Source of the DNA: Shouchella xiaoxiensis
GTDB lineage: Bacteria > Bacillota > Bacilli > Bacillales > Bacillaceae_D
Reading direction: 5' to 3'
Assembly: GCF_016907895.1 (NCBI RefSeq)
Contig: NZ_JAFBCV010000011.1
Span: 1-64,000 of the forward strand
Length of the DNA stretch: 64,000 nucleotides
Shown here: in pieces, positions 25,485 through 33,701 of the stretch
Layout: each line of letters begins with the position of its first letter
Position numbering within the stretch: the first letter of the stretch is position 1
Notes under the pieces: generated by a model
The model's input: only the letters and a program-made list of their open reading frames with translations
Databases searched by the model: none
Told to the model about the DNA's origin: nothing
Translations under genes and position numbers: made by a program

Positions 25485-26765
25485 TTATTCACTTCTTGCA
25501 TTTTCAAGTGAGCTCAAGAATCGGTCTACGTCTCTTTGTGTAACAAAGATATTAACTGCTTGATTCGCCTGAGTTAGATATCCTTCTGACATGGCCGAAC
25601 CATGAGCCAAGCTTGGCGTAAGCGCGCCATTTCGGAAGTCTTCAATAGCTGATTGACCATAAACATCGTAGTTGCTTTCATCTGCGTCAACTCTAGCAGG
25701 AATGCCGCCCTTAAGCGGATTGAATATATCCTGTGCTTCTGGTGTAGCTAACACACCTAAAAACTCTTTTACTTCATCTGGATTTGACACTCCACTAGGT
25801 AAACCAAATGTGTCACTTACCACATTAAACGATCCTTCTGTCCCCGGGAATGGGAAATAGCCATAGTCTTCGTTTACTGCAAGGTTAAGGTCATTAAGAA
25901 AGTACCCATGAGCCCAGTCACCCATATTAATCATCGCAGCTTCACCTTCGCCAACGAGCTGAGCTGAATCCTGCCAGTTTCTTGATGCATGATCTGTATT
26001 TACATAATCGAGTAGCTCACCAAATACTTCTGCTGCATGAACAACACTTGGATCTTCAAACGAAAGCTCCCCTTGCCACAGGCTGTTGTAAGCATCTGGT
26101 CCGAGCTCAGCAAGCAGGATATTTTCAAATAAATGAGTAGCTGTCCAAGGCTCCTGATCGCCTAGTGCGATAGGAGTAACTCCCGCAGCGTCTAGCACCT
26201 CTGCAACTTCTAACAGCTCCTCTAGAGACGTTGGCGGTTCAAGGCCATTCTCTTCAAACACGCTGAGATTATAGAAAACGACATTACTCCTGTGAATGTT
26301 CATTGGGACTGAATAAATCGTGCCTTCTGAACTAACCATTTCAATTAGTTCTTCTGGGAATTTATCCATTAGCTCATTTTCTTCATAAAAGTCATTTAAT
26401 GGTTCCATCATATCAGCTGCAACCCATGTCTGAATTAATTCCTCTCCAGCATGAACTTGAAAAGTTGATGGCGGATCATTACCTTGCATTCTTGTAGCGA
26501 GAACCGCTTTAGCATTTGTTCCAGCACCACCTGCAACTGCAGCATTGTTAACGGTTAACTCAGGGTACTCCTCTTCAAAATAGTCAATTAGCGCAAGTAG
26601 CCCATCTTCTTCACCTGCACCTGTCCACCAGCTAAAAATTTCAATTTCTCCTTGCTCATCGCCACTACCGCTACCCTCTCCACCTACTCCTTCATCACTA
26701 TTACAACCACTTAAAAAAACAGCTACTGATAAAGCTGAAATGAAAAACCAGCCCTTTCTCTGCAT
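25485..26765 (-). CDS. Sugar-binding lipoprotein of the ABC importer
   Basis: Extracellular solute-binding protein (family 1), 426 residues, with a lipoprotein signal ending FLSGC (Cys21) and a Gly/Ser/Glu linker. The mature part is strongly acidic. EIFSWWTGAGEEDGLLALIDYFEE at the start suggests a sugar binder of the CUT1 type. A cre (CcpA) box lies just upstream. The sensor genes 26876-30591 lie upstream on the same strand and probably control it. The sugar is not identifiable. Confidence 0.9.
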   Translation of the reverse strand: MQRKGWFFISALSVAVFLSGCNSDEGVGGEGSGSGDEQGEIEIFSWWTGAGEEDGLLALIDYFEEEYPELTVNNAAVAGGAGTNAKAVLATRMQGNDPPSTFQVHAGEELIQTWVAADMMEPLNDFYEENELMDKFPEELIEMVSSEGTIYSVPMNIHRSNVVFYNLSVFEENGLEPPTSLEELLEVAEVLDAAGVTPIALGDQEPWTATHLFENILLAELGPDAYNSLWQGELSFEDPSVVHAAEVFGELLDYVNTDHASRNWQDSAQLVGEGEAAMINMGDWAHGYFLNDLNLAVNEDYGYFPFPGTEGSFNVVSDTFGLPSGVSNPDEVKEFLGVLATPEAQDIFNPLKGGIPARVDADESNYDVYGQSAIEDFRNGALTPSLAHGSAMSEGYLTQANQAVNIFVTQRDVDRFLSSLENARSE

Positions 26766-26783
26766 GTGTACACCTCCACTGTT

Positions 26784-26799
26784 ATGATAACGCTTTCAT
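26784..26799 (-). promoter_or_regulatory. cre (CcpA) site upstream of the sugar-binding protein gene
   Basis: ATGATAACGCTTTCAT fits the cre consensus WTGNNARCGNWWWCAW at every position. A -10-like TATACT (26806-26811, minus strand) lies immediately upstream without a good -35, so the promoter may need the YesN-type activator, with CcpA repressing near the transcription start. Confidence 0.7.
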
Positions 26800-26875
26800 A
26801 ACTCAAGTATACGTTTCCTTTCTTTCAGGATAAACAGCCTGCATCCGCACTTTCTTTAGAAATGAAGTATTTTTT

Positions 26876-28237
26876 TTAGAATTGAAATTGACTTGGAGCG
26901 ACTTGATAGTGTTTTTTAAACACCCTGCTAAAATAGTTCGGGTCATTGTATCCAACCATATAACTGATTTCTTTTAAACTATAGCGCTTTTGGATAAGGA
27001 GACTCATCGCTTTCTCCATACGTAGTCTTGTTACATAGTCAACGAAACTAAATCCAGTTGTTATTTTGAAAAGATTGGAGAAGTAAGCAGGACTGAGATG
27101 AACGTGTTCTGCTACTTCTTGTAAGGTAAATTGCTCATCATAATGATCTTTAAGCCATTGCTTAGCTCGCTCGATCTGGTTCATAGAATGATTATATACT
27201 TTGAATTGATCACAGCAATCCTCAATGTAGTGATACCAATCTCTTTCTGTTTGAAGCTGATGTAGTGTACGCCCTTGGCCATTTATGTTTCGTATTGTTA
27301 ACAAGTGCTCAACCTGATAATAAAGCTGTTCTTTTTTAAAGGTGTCATTCCGTATTAAAACCATGAATTCTTCTAATGTCTTTGTTTTATCACCAGTTAC
27401 AATCATCGTTAAAAAGTTGTTAAGGCGATTGGCTCTCCCCTCTTGGTCACTGCTTTTTTGCAGCATAGCCATTGCTTCAAAATAACTCTCTTGCAGGTTT
27501 TCATCGACTTGCTTTGGCTTACCAATACCAATCTCAACTTGTTTTCCATATTCATGCAAAATTCTTTTTCTCAATACATCCATATCTAAATGTAATTGGT
27601 TATTTTTGCTCAACGCAAGCACAATCCACCTGCAATCATATTCCTGTTTGTATACAATCAGATACCCATTTGACCAACTCTTTAAATTCTCCGTGACCTT
27701 TTCCATTACATAGCCTTCAGCTGGCTTGATTATCATTATAATTCCTGAAGAAGCATCTACTTGCATATGTTTATGGAGATTTAAAACAGCACCTTGTTTG
27801 TACAATAAGTTAATCATTAATAACTCTTCCCGTTGCGTTTTTTCTTGCTGCTTCAATCGCATTTTCTGCCAAACGGCTTCCTGGGCAGATTTTATGGCTT
27901 TGATCGTCTCTTCTTTTCTACTTGGTTTCAAGATGTAATCTCGGACCCCAGCAGAAAGAGCTTGTTTTGCATAAGCGAACGAATCATGAGCAGTTATCAT
28001 AATAAACTGAGCGTCCGGTAAATAGGCTTTTATTTCTTCAATCGCTTCAAGACCATTAATTCCTGGCATATTAATATCCATTAAAAGCAAATCTGGTTTC
28101 GTTATTTTTGCAAGTTCAATTGCTTTACGGCCATTCTCTGCTTCCGCTACAATCTTTAAATCTGGAAATTGAATTTGTAAAAACTTAATCATCGCCTTAC
28201 GTTCCAAAAGTTCATCCTCTGCAATAAGAACATTCAT
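26876..28237 (-). CDS. YesN-type response regulator with AraC DNA-binding domain
   Basis: The 453-residue regulator has a receiver domain at residues 1-120 (acidic pair Glu7-Asp8, phospho-acceptor Asp54 in LLMDINMPG, Lys in ILKPSR), a middle region of about 200 residues, and two C-terminal AraC helix-turn-helices (EQFTLQEVAEHVHLSPAYFSNLFK and YSLKEISYMVGYNDPNYFSRVFK). The ATG at 28237 has AAAGGGTG upstream. It is six bases from the histidine kinase gene and probably activates the adjacent ABC operon. Confidence 0.9.
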   Translation of the reverse strand: MNVLIAEDELLERKAMIKFLQIQFPDLKIVAEAENGRKAIELAKITKPDLLLMDINMPGINGLEAIEEIKAYLPDAQFIMITAHDSFAYAKQALSAGVRDYILKPSRKEETIKAIKSAQEAVWQKMRLKQQEKTQREELLMINLLYKQGAVLNLHKHMQVDASSGIIMIIKPAEGYVMEKVTENLKSWSNGYLIVYKQEYDCRWIVLALSKNNQLHLDMDVLRKRILHEYGKQVEIGIGKPKQVDENLQESYFEAMAMLQKSSDQEGRANRLNNFLTMIVTGDKTKTLEEFMVLIRNDTFKKEQLYYQVEHLLTIRNINGQGRTLHQLQTERDWYHYIEDCCDQFKVYNHSMNQIERAKQWLKDHYDEQFTLQEVAEHVHLSPAYFSNLFKITTGFSFVDYVTRLRMEKAMSLLIQKRYSLKEISYMVGYNDPNYFSRVFKKHYQVAPSQFQF

Positions 28238-28252
28238 AGTATTCACCCTTTC

Positions 28253-29689
28253 CTACCTCTTATTGGTCAGAGGCAATCTCACACGGACCAATGTTCCCTC
28301 CCCCTCATCTGAATGAATTGATAGTAAATGATCTTCTTGGAAAAACAAGCTCAACCTTTTGCGGACATTAGCGATACCGATCTGAGTTGAATGACCATCT
28401 GCTACCTTATCCGTTACAAGTTGATCCATAACTTGTCTAATTTTCTCTTTTGTCATTCCAACTCCGTTATCTAGAACATCACAGATGATCTGATCCTGTT
28501 CACGGTAAATGCGTAATTCAATCTCCCCTCCCTCTTCAAGAAACTCAACGCCGTGAATACAGGCATTCTCAACTAATGGCTGCAAAATCAACCGGGGAAC
28601 TAACACATCCAGCTGCTGTTCATCCTGTACAAGGCGAAAAGAAATTCGATCTTGAAAACGCGTCTGCTGAATATGAAAATAACTTTCAACAACTGCAACT
28701 TCCTCACTTAAGGCCACGGCCCGATCTGTTTTAGAATGGCTTAAATTATATCGAAGTAGAGCTGAAACAGAATCAATTAATCCTGAAGTTGTGTCTGCAT
28801 TTTCAAGATATGCCATCTTTGAAACCGTATTAAGTGTGTTAAACAAAAAATGAGGATTCATCTGATTTTGTAAATGGCGAAATTCCAATTCAGATAGCAA
28901 TCTTTCCATTTCCGCTTTCTCTTTTAGTTCTTCAATGTAAATAGTCAGGTCGTTTCTCATTAAATTGAATGAATCTCCCAGTAATTTAAGTTCATCATTG
29001 GTTTTTATATCAACTGGTGGACCAGAAAAATTCCCCTTAGAAACCTCTTTTGCAACTATAGAAAGCCGTTTTAAGGGTTTATTAATTCCTTCAGCAACCC
29101 ATAAGGCAATTAAAGCTCCTAAAGAAACAGTTGTTGCAATGAGTGAGACAGTAAAATTGACATAGGTTTTATTCCGATCTTCCATCTCTTGGTACAGCGT
29201 TTGATAATCCGTTAATCTGATATCTATTAGATTTAATGTATCCGCTTGAATAAAGTTTGCTGTATTTTGAAGGTTTTGAAGAAACGAAGTATAACCTTCT
29301 ACGTTATCTCGCAGGACAAATCCCACTGCAATTTCACTGTTCTGAATATGGGTATTAATAAGCTGTATATACGAATCGAGCTGAAATGCTTCTCCACCTT
29401 GTTCTGCCTTTAATTGATTTAGCATGGTTATCATATCCATACGATTATTAAAATAAGCTTGCAGCTGTTCGTCACTACGTTCGTTTAGATACGCTCTTGT
29501 ATGTTCATATAAATCGCTGGCACTTTGTGATAGTTGATTATACAGTAAGAAGCGCTCAAACGACTCGTGGTATTCCGTCGATAATTTATTAGAACTTGCA
29601 TACACAACAATAACAATGCCATTAAATAAGAGAATAAAAATGAAAAAACTTAATAGCAACTTCGTACGAATGGAGGAAAGTCGGTTCAT
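28253..29689 (-). CDS. YesM-type sensor histidine kinase
   Basis: A 478-residue membrane kinase with two membrane helices (about 10-30 and 175-197) around an extracellular helical sensor, then HAMP (about 195-250), the His_kinase motif LQNQMNPHFLFNTLNTVSKMA with phospho-His, and HATPase_c (NACIHGV, DNGVGM, GIANVRKRL). It overlaps the upstream sugar-binding gene by four bases (ATGA), so the two are translationally coupled. Confidence 0.92.
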   Translation of the reverse strand: MNRLSSIRTKLLLSFFIFILLFNGIVIVVYASSNKLSTEYHESFERFLLYNQLSQSASDLYEHTRAYLNERSDEQLQAYFNNRMDMITMLNQLKAEQGGEAFQLDSYIQLINTHIQNSEIAVGFVLRDNVEGYTSFLQNLQNTANFIQADTLNLIDIRLTDYQTLYQEMEDRNKTYVNFTVSLIATTVSLGALIALWVAEGINKPLKRLSIVAKEVSKGNFSGPPVDIKTNDELKLLGDSFNLMRNDLTIYIEELKEKAEMERLLSELEFRHLQNQMNPHFLFNTLNTVSKMAYLENADTTSGLIDSVSALLRYNLSHSKTDRAVALSEEVAVVESYFHIQQTRFQDRISFRLVQDEQQLDVLVPRLILQPLVENACIHGVEFLEEGGEIELRIYREQDQIICDVLDNGVGMTKEKIRQVMDQLVTDKVADGHSTQIGIANVRKRLSLFFQEDHLLSIHSDEGEGTLVRVRLPLTNKR

Positions 29690-30591
29690 TTCAGTCCAAC
29701 TCCCTTTTCTCCTTCTAATATAAGTAACAGCTCTTCCATCGCTGCTTTTCCTAACTGTTCAGGTACCTCACCCTTGATTGTGAATTCTTCTCGCTCTAGA
29801 TAATCAAATACATACATTGCTGGTTGACTTGCATTCATACTCTCTTGAACTCCTTGAATCATTCCGTTTCCATTTAATTCACTTAAACTTATTAAGGTTG
29901 TTAGCTGGGGGTTATCGCGCATTAAAGAATAAGTAGCTTGTGTAGCTGCAAACTCTGTGTGGGTTGCCTCAATTATGTCAACAACATGCATCCGCTCATT
30001 GTCAGCAAAAACCTGTTGTAAACCAGCCAATCTTTCCTGTTGATCTACAAGTTCCATTGATCCAGTTATAATACCAATAAACGCTTCTCCTTGTGATTGC
30101 TCTTCTATTTTATAGCCAAGCTCTTCACCTTCTGTAAAATGATTTGCACCTATGAATGCATGTCGCTGACTAAGAGGCATATCACTATGCACAGTTACAA
30201 CCGGAATGCCCATTTCTTTTGCTTTAAAAACAAGTTGATTCGCTTCCTCACCAGCTATACCTTGCATAATGATGCCGTCCACATCTGTGGCAATCATACG
30301 ATCTAAAGCTAATAGTGCTTCATCAATGTCCACATTCATTGATCCAACACTTTCTAAATAAATGCCGTTCATCACAGCTTCCGACCTTACACTCCGCTCA
30401 ATTAATTGCCAGTAATGGCTTCCTCTATCAGTTGAAACAAATGCAACATGCTTCGTATATTGATTTTCCAAAGAAAGAGGCTCTGTTGAACGAAATGTCT
30501 CGTAGCCAAAAGAAATCGTTAGTAGTAAAAAAATTAAAAATAATGCACCGACTAAAAAAAATGCTCGAGGTTTTTGTTTATCTATTTTCAT
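29686..30591 (-). CDS. Membrane-anchored periplasmic-binding-type sugar sensor protein
   Basis: The 301-residue protein is a ribose-binding-type (Peripla_BP_4) domain held by an uncleaved N-terminal helix (residues 10-30); no lipobox Cys is present. Recognisable are VAFVSTDRGSHYWQLIERSVRSEA, DVDGIIMQG, MGIPVVTVHSD and GANHFTEGEELG. Coupled to the YesM/YesN genes and without permeases, it should be the ligand-sensing partner of the kinase, like the XylFII or ChvE sensing proteins, not a transport protein. Confidence 0.82.
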   Translation of the reverse strand: MKIDKQKPRAFFLVGALFLIFLLLTISFGYETFRSTEPLSLENQYTKHVAFVSTDRGSHYWQLIERSVRSEAVMNGIYLESVGSMNVDIDEALLALDRMIATDVDGIIMQGIAGEEANQLVFKAKEMGIPVVTVHSDMPLSQRHAFIGANHFTEGEELGYKIEEQSQGEAFIGIITGSMELVDQQERLAGLQQVFADNERMHVVDIIEATHTEFAATQATYSLMRDNPQLTTLISLSELNGNGMIQGVQESMNASQPAMYVFDYLEREEFTIKGEVPEQLGKAAMEELLLILEGEKGVGLK

Positions 30592-30656
30592 TAATCATCC
30601 ACTCTCTTATATAACGTTGTTTAAAGACTGATAATGAAATTCAGTAATGGACTTTT

Positions 30657-30672
30657 ACGGAAGCGCTTGCTT
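30657..30672 (-). promoter_or_regulatory. cre-like site upstream of the three-gene sensor operon
   Basis: ACGGAAGCGCTTGCTT is a palindrome with the cre core AAGCGCTT, about 65 bases upstream of the sensor-protein gene. It suggests CcpA also represses the sensor genes. Confidence 0.5.
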
Positions 30673-30759
30673 TTTTATGTTTTAAAAGACTTATCCACAC
30701 TTGGCTCTATCTCTCCATACAATAGCACATCAATTTGATGCTATGGAAGCTGTCAATCA

Positions 30760-30807
30760 ATAAAACCGTAGCGAGTGGGATTAAGCCCACTCGCTACGGT
30801 TTTATTC
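30760..30807. terminator. Strong terminator after the nitrate/taurine-type binding protein gene
   Basis: A 21-bp perfect stem (30760-30780 with 30787-30807) around a 6-base loop with flanking A and T runs. The gene's stop codon lies inside the stem. Confidence 0.9.
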
Positions 30808-31767
30808 TAAATAACTTAAATCCACGAGTCCTTCAATATCCGTTGATGTCATTTGATCCGCTTCATGACTAATCTCTGCCATTTCTTGTAACACTTGTTC
30901 ATTCACATCTGTGGTTGGGAACAATCGTTGCATGGACTGCTTAATTTCATCAATATCAAGCGTACTGCTCGTTTCTGCTTCAATATGCTGCACAAATAAT
31001 TCAGCTGCTTCATCAGGATTCTCACTTACAAAATCAACCGCTCGTTGATGGGCGCGCAAATATGACCTTGTTAGTTCGTCATTTACTTCCATGAAATCAT
31101 GAGTTGCTACAACTACTGTATTCGTCGATTCCTCACCCCATGCGAACTCATCCGCATCAAGCAAGAAGCTCGCATTTAGGTTATCCGCTAAATAGCTGCC
31201 CCAAGGCTCTTGAGTTGCCGCTGCTGCTACATCTTCTTGGCTAAACAAAGTAGATGTATCTGCAGGGGCTTGAGGGACAAGATTTACATCATCTGCATCA
31301 ATTCCCGCGTCCGCTAACGCTTTTCGCAACATCAAGTCCTGAGTAGAGCCGTATGTTGGGATTGCTACACTTTCACCTACCAAATCAGCAACTGATTCAA
31401 TCCCAGCACCTTCCCGTGCCATTAATACAGCTCCACCATTTACTGCACCTGCCACAATTGAGTGGGCTGGATTACGCGTATACGTATTCATCGCGGGCCC
31501 TGGACCCACTGTACCGATATCTACCTCGTTTGCCGTCATCGCTTCCATAAAGGCGCCACCGTCAGGGACTGTACGTGTTGTTATTGACACATCGTCTCCA
31601 AGCTCCTCCGCAAAATAATCGTTTTCTAACGCAACGATTGTTGCAATATGCGTTAAGTTTGGAAAGTACGCTATCCTCACTTCTCCTTCTGTTGCCCCGC
31701 TACCGCATGCACCAAGAATAGCCGCCGTACCTACAGCACCAATAGAGCTTTTTATCCATGTTTTCAT
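30802..31767 (-). CDS. NrtA/SsuA/TauA-type substrate-binding lipoprotein
   Basis: A 321-residue binding protein of the nitrate/sulfonate/taurine ABC family. Lipobox LGAC (Cys21), then VRIAYFPNLTHIATIVALENDYF, VDIGTVGPGPAMN, SVAIPTYGSTQDLMLRKAL and TQEPWGSYL. It lies after the permease and ATPase genes of the same operon. The ligand (sulfonate, taurine, nitrate or a pyrimidine precursor) cannot be read from the sequence. Confidence 0.87.
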   Translation of the reverse strand: MKTWIKSSIGAVGTAAILGACGSGATEGEVRIAYFPNLTHIATIVALENDYFAEELGDDVSITTRTVPDGGAFMEAMTANEVDIGTVGPGPAMNTYTRNPAHSIVAGAVNGGAVLMAREGAGIESVADLVGESVAIPTYGSTQDLMLRKALADAGIDADDVNLVPQAPADTSTLFSQEDVAAAATQEPWGSYLADNLNASFLLDADEFAWGEESTNTVVVATHDFMEVNDELTRSYLRAHQRAVDFVSENPDEAAELFVQHIEAETSSTLDIDEIKQSMQRLFPTTDVNEQVLQEMAEISHEADQMTSTDIEGLVDLSYLE

Positions 31768-31791
31768 CTTATTATCTCCTTATCTTCAGCT

Positions 31792-32580
31792 TTAATTTAA
31801 ACTGGGCTTGAGACCCCATTTTTTCTGGACAGACCGTTCCATCCTTAAAAAGACCAGATTGTCTACAAGAGTTCCTACAATCCCAATGATAATCATAATA
31901 GATAAAACGAGATCCATATTTTGCAAGGATCGTCCTAAATTGAGTAAATAACCTAAACCACCAGCACCACCAAGCATTTCACCAGCCATAATGGCGCGCC
32001 ATGCAAACGCCCATGCCATTCTTAATCCTGAGATTAAATGCGGAACCGACGCAGGTAAGATAACCGTTCTTGCTAAGTGACTTCCACTTGATCCTAATGT
32101 TTTTGCTACATTCATATATAAATTCGGTACGTTCTTAAAACCCGTACTTGCACTTACGGTCATTGTCCATGTAGCGCCAATTGTCACAATGAATAAAATC
32201 GATGCATTGCCCATACCAAACCAAATAATTGCCAGAGGAAACCAGACAATACTGGGAATTGATTGAAGTGCAGTTACCAAAAAACCTAATGTGTCATCAA
32301 CAAGTTTGTAGCGAGCAATTAAGTAACCTAGGAATAAACCAAGACTAATGGCAATTAAAAAACCAATAAGCAAACGCCCAAGCGTAAGCCCCGTTGCCTC
32401 TAAAATTTGACCACTAAGAATCCCATTAATTAAGGTTCCCATGACCGTTACTCCACCTGGATCATTTGGTATTAGAAGAGGGGGAAACGATATGGTCGGA
32501 AATACACCTGATTTAGATATGATCTCCCATATGGCCACGATCATCGCGATGAACACGATTCGTCTTATAGCTGTAACCAT
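31792..32580 (-). CDS. ABC transporter permease (SsuC/TauC/NrtB type)
   Basis: A 262-residue membrane subunit with about six segments and the family loop NVAKTLGSSGSHLARTVILPASVPHLISGLRMAWAFAWRAIM. The ATG at 32580 has AAAGGAGGA eight bases upstream. Its first 68 bases overlap the end of the ATPase gene in another frame, an unusually long overlap. Confidence 0.88.
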   Translation of the reverse strand: MVTAIRRIVFIAMIVAIWEIISKSGVFPTISFPPLLIPNDPGGVTVMGTLINGILSGQILEATGLTLGRLLIGFLIAISLGLFLGYLIARYKLVDDTLGFLVTALQSIPSIVWFPLAIIWFGMGNASILFIVTIGATWTMTVSASTGFKNVPNLYMNVAKTLGSSGSHLARTVILPASVPHLISGLRMAWAFAWRAIMAGEMLGGAGGLGYLLNLGRSLQNMDLVLSIMIIIGIVGTLVDNLVFLRMERSVQKKWGLKPSLN

Positions 32581-33355
32581 CTCCAAACTCCTCCTTTAAC
32601 ACTTTTTCCATTTCCTCTTCCAGTTCTCCGAGGATACGCCGTTCTAAATCAACAACGTTGCTATCTGAAGGGTCTCGTGGCAACGCTGCCTGAACCGAGA
32701 ATTCTCGCTTAATGTTTCCTGGCCTTGTACCCATTAATACAATTCGATTAGAGAGCATAACAGCTTCTCGAATATTGTGGGTAATAAATAAGATGGTTTT
32801 CCCTGTCTGCGCCCATATCTCTAACAATTCTTTATGGAGAACCATTCTTGTCTGTTCATCTAGTGCCGCAAAAGGCTCATCCATTAAAAGAATATCTGGG
32901 TCCATCACAAGCGCACGAGCAATCGCCACCCGTTGCTTCATTCCCCCAGAAAGCTCATGAGGATAAGCTTTTGTAAACTGTCCAAGGTGAACCATTCGGA
33001 GTCCTTCCTCGGCTTTTTTGTTTATTTCACTTGTGGATAAACCTTTTAATTTCAAACCGTATGTCACGTTTTCAAACACGGTCATCCACGGGAATAATCC
33101 TGCTTCTTGAAAAACAACAACTCGATCATTCCCGGGCTTTTTTACGACTTGTTCGTTTGCTATTACTTCTCCACTAGTCGGTTTTTCAAGCCCCGCAATT
33201 AAATTTAATATTGTTGATTTTCCACAGCCCGATGGTCCGAGCAATGATAGAAAATCACCTTGATTAATCGTTAAATTAATATCACTCAATACATGAAGTG
33301 ATTCTTTTTTATTTTTCTGAAATGATTTTTCAACATGTTTTAATTGAACCTGCAC
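32513..33355 (-). CDS. ABC transporter ATPase (SsuB/TauB/NrtD type)
   Basis: The 280-residue ATPase has Walker A LLGPSGCGKST, the Q-loop VVFQEAGLFPW, signature LSGGMKQRVAIARAL, Walker B ILLMDEPFAALDE and the His switch FITHNI. First gene of the operon ATPase-permease-binding protein. The C-terminal 25-30 residues (KTNRVHRDDRGHMGDHI) are encoded over the start of the permease gene and look non-conserved. The start codon is GTG after GGGGGGAAT. Confidence 0.9.
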   Translation of the reverse strand: MQVQLKHVEKSFQKNKKESLHVLSDINLTINQGDFLSLLGPSGCGKSTILNLIAGLEKPTSGEVIANEQVVKKPGNDRVVVFQEAGLFPWMTVFENVTYGLKLKGLSTSEINKKAEEGLRMVHLGQFTKAYPHELSGGMKQRVAIARALVMDPDILLMDEPFAALDEQTRMVLHKELLEIWAQTGKTILFITHNIREAVMLSNRIVLMGTRPGNIKREFSVQAALPRDPSDSNVVDLERRILGELEEEMEKVLKEEFGDGYSYKTNRVHRDDRGHMGDHI

Positions 33356-33701
33356 GTTTATTCCCCCCCTTAAACCTACAAAACCTAGTTATATGATATG
33401 TTTAATAGTTTTTTAAGTTTAAGCCATGTATACAGGACCGTCAAGAATTTTGTGTAAATTACTTTCCTTCACAGTTTTTATTGATCTTTATGCTTAAATT
33501 CCTAGCGTATTTTTATCCATTCTAGATGTTAACAATCGATTTTTTGCCATTTATCCTTTTCGCTTATATGTAAGCGCCCTCTTTCATGATCGGATAAATA
33601 CTTCCATTTTACACAACATAATAAAGATTAAACGTCAGCTTGTCATGACGAAATTTGTATGGTATGATTCGAAACTTATGACTGAAACTCAGGAGGAACA
33701 C
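33356..33701. other. Divergent promoter region between ABC operon and BCCT gene
   Basis: A 346-base gap without a credible gene. On the minus strand TTGACG (33439-33444), 17 bases, TAAACT (33416-33421) should drive the ABC operon. On the plus strand TTGCCA (33544-33549), 17 bases, TATGTA (33567-33572) should drive the BCCT gene. A small inverted repeat GCTTATATGTAAGC (33562-33575) covers that -10 and could be an operator. I see no riboswitch. Confidence 0.5.

Noticed and set aside
33356-33701. Riboswitch in the long gap before BCCT and ABC genes
   Set aside because: No TPP, SAM, glycine, cobalamin or other recognised core motif found; only promoters and a small inverted repeat.
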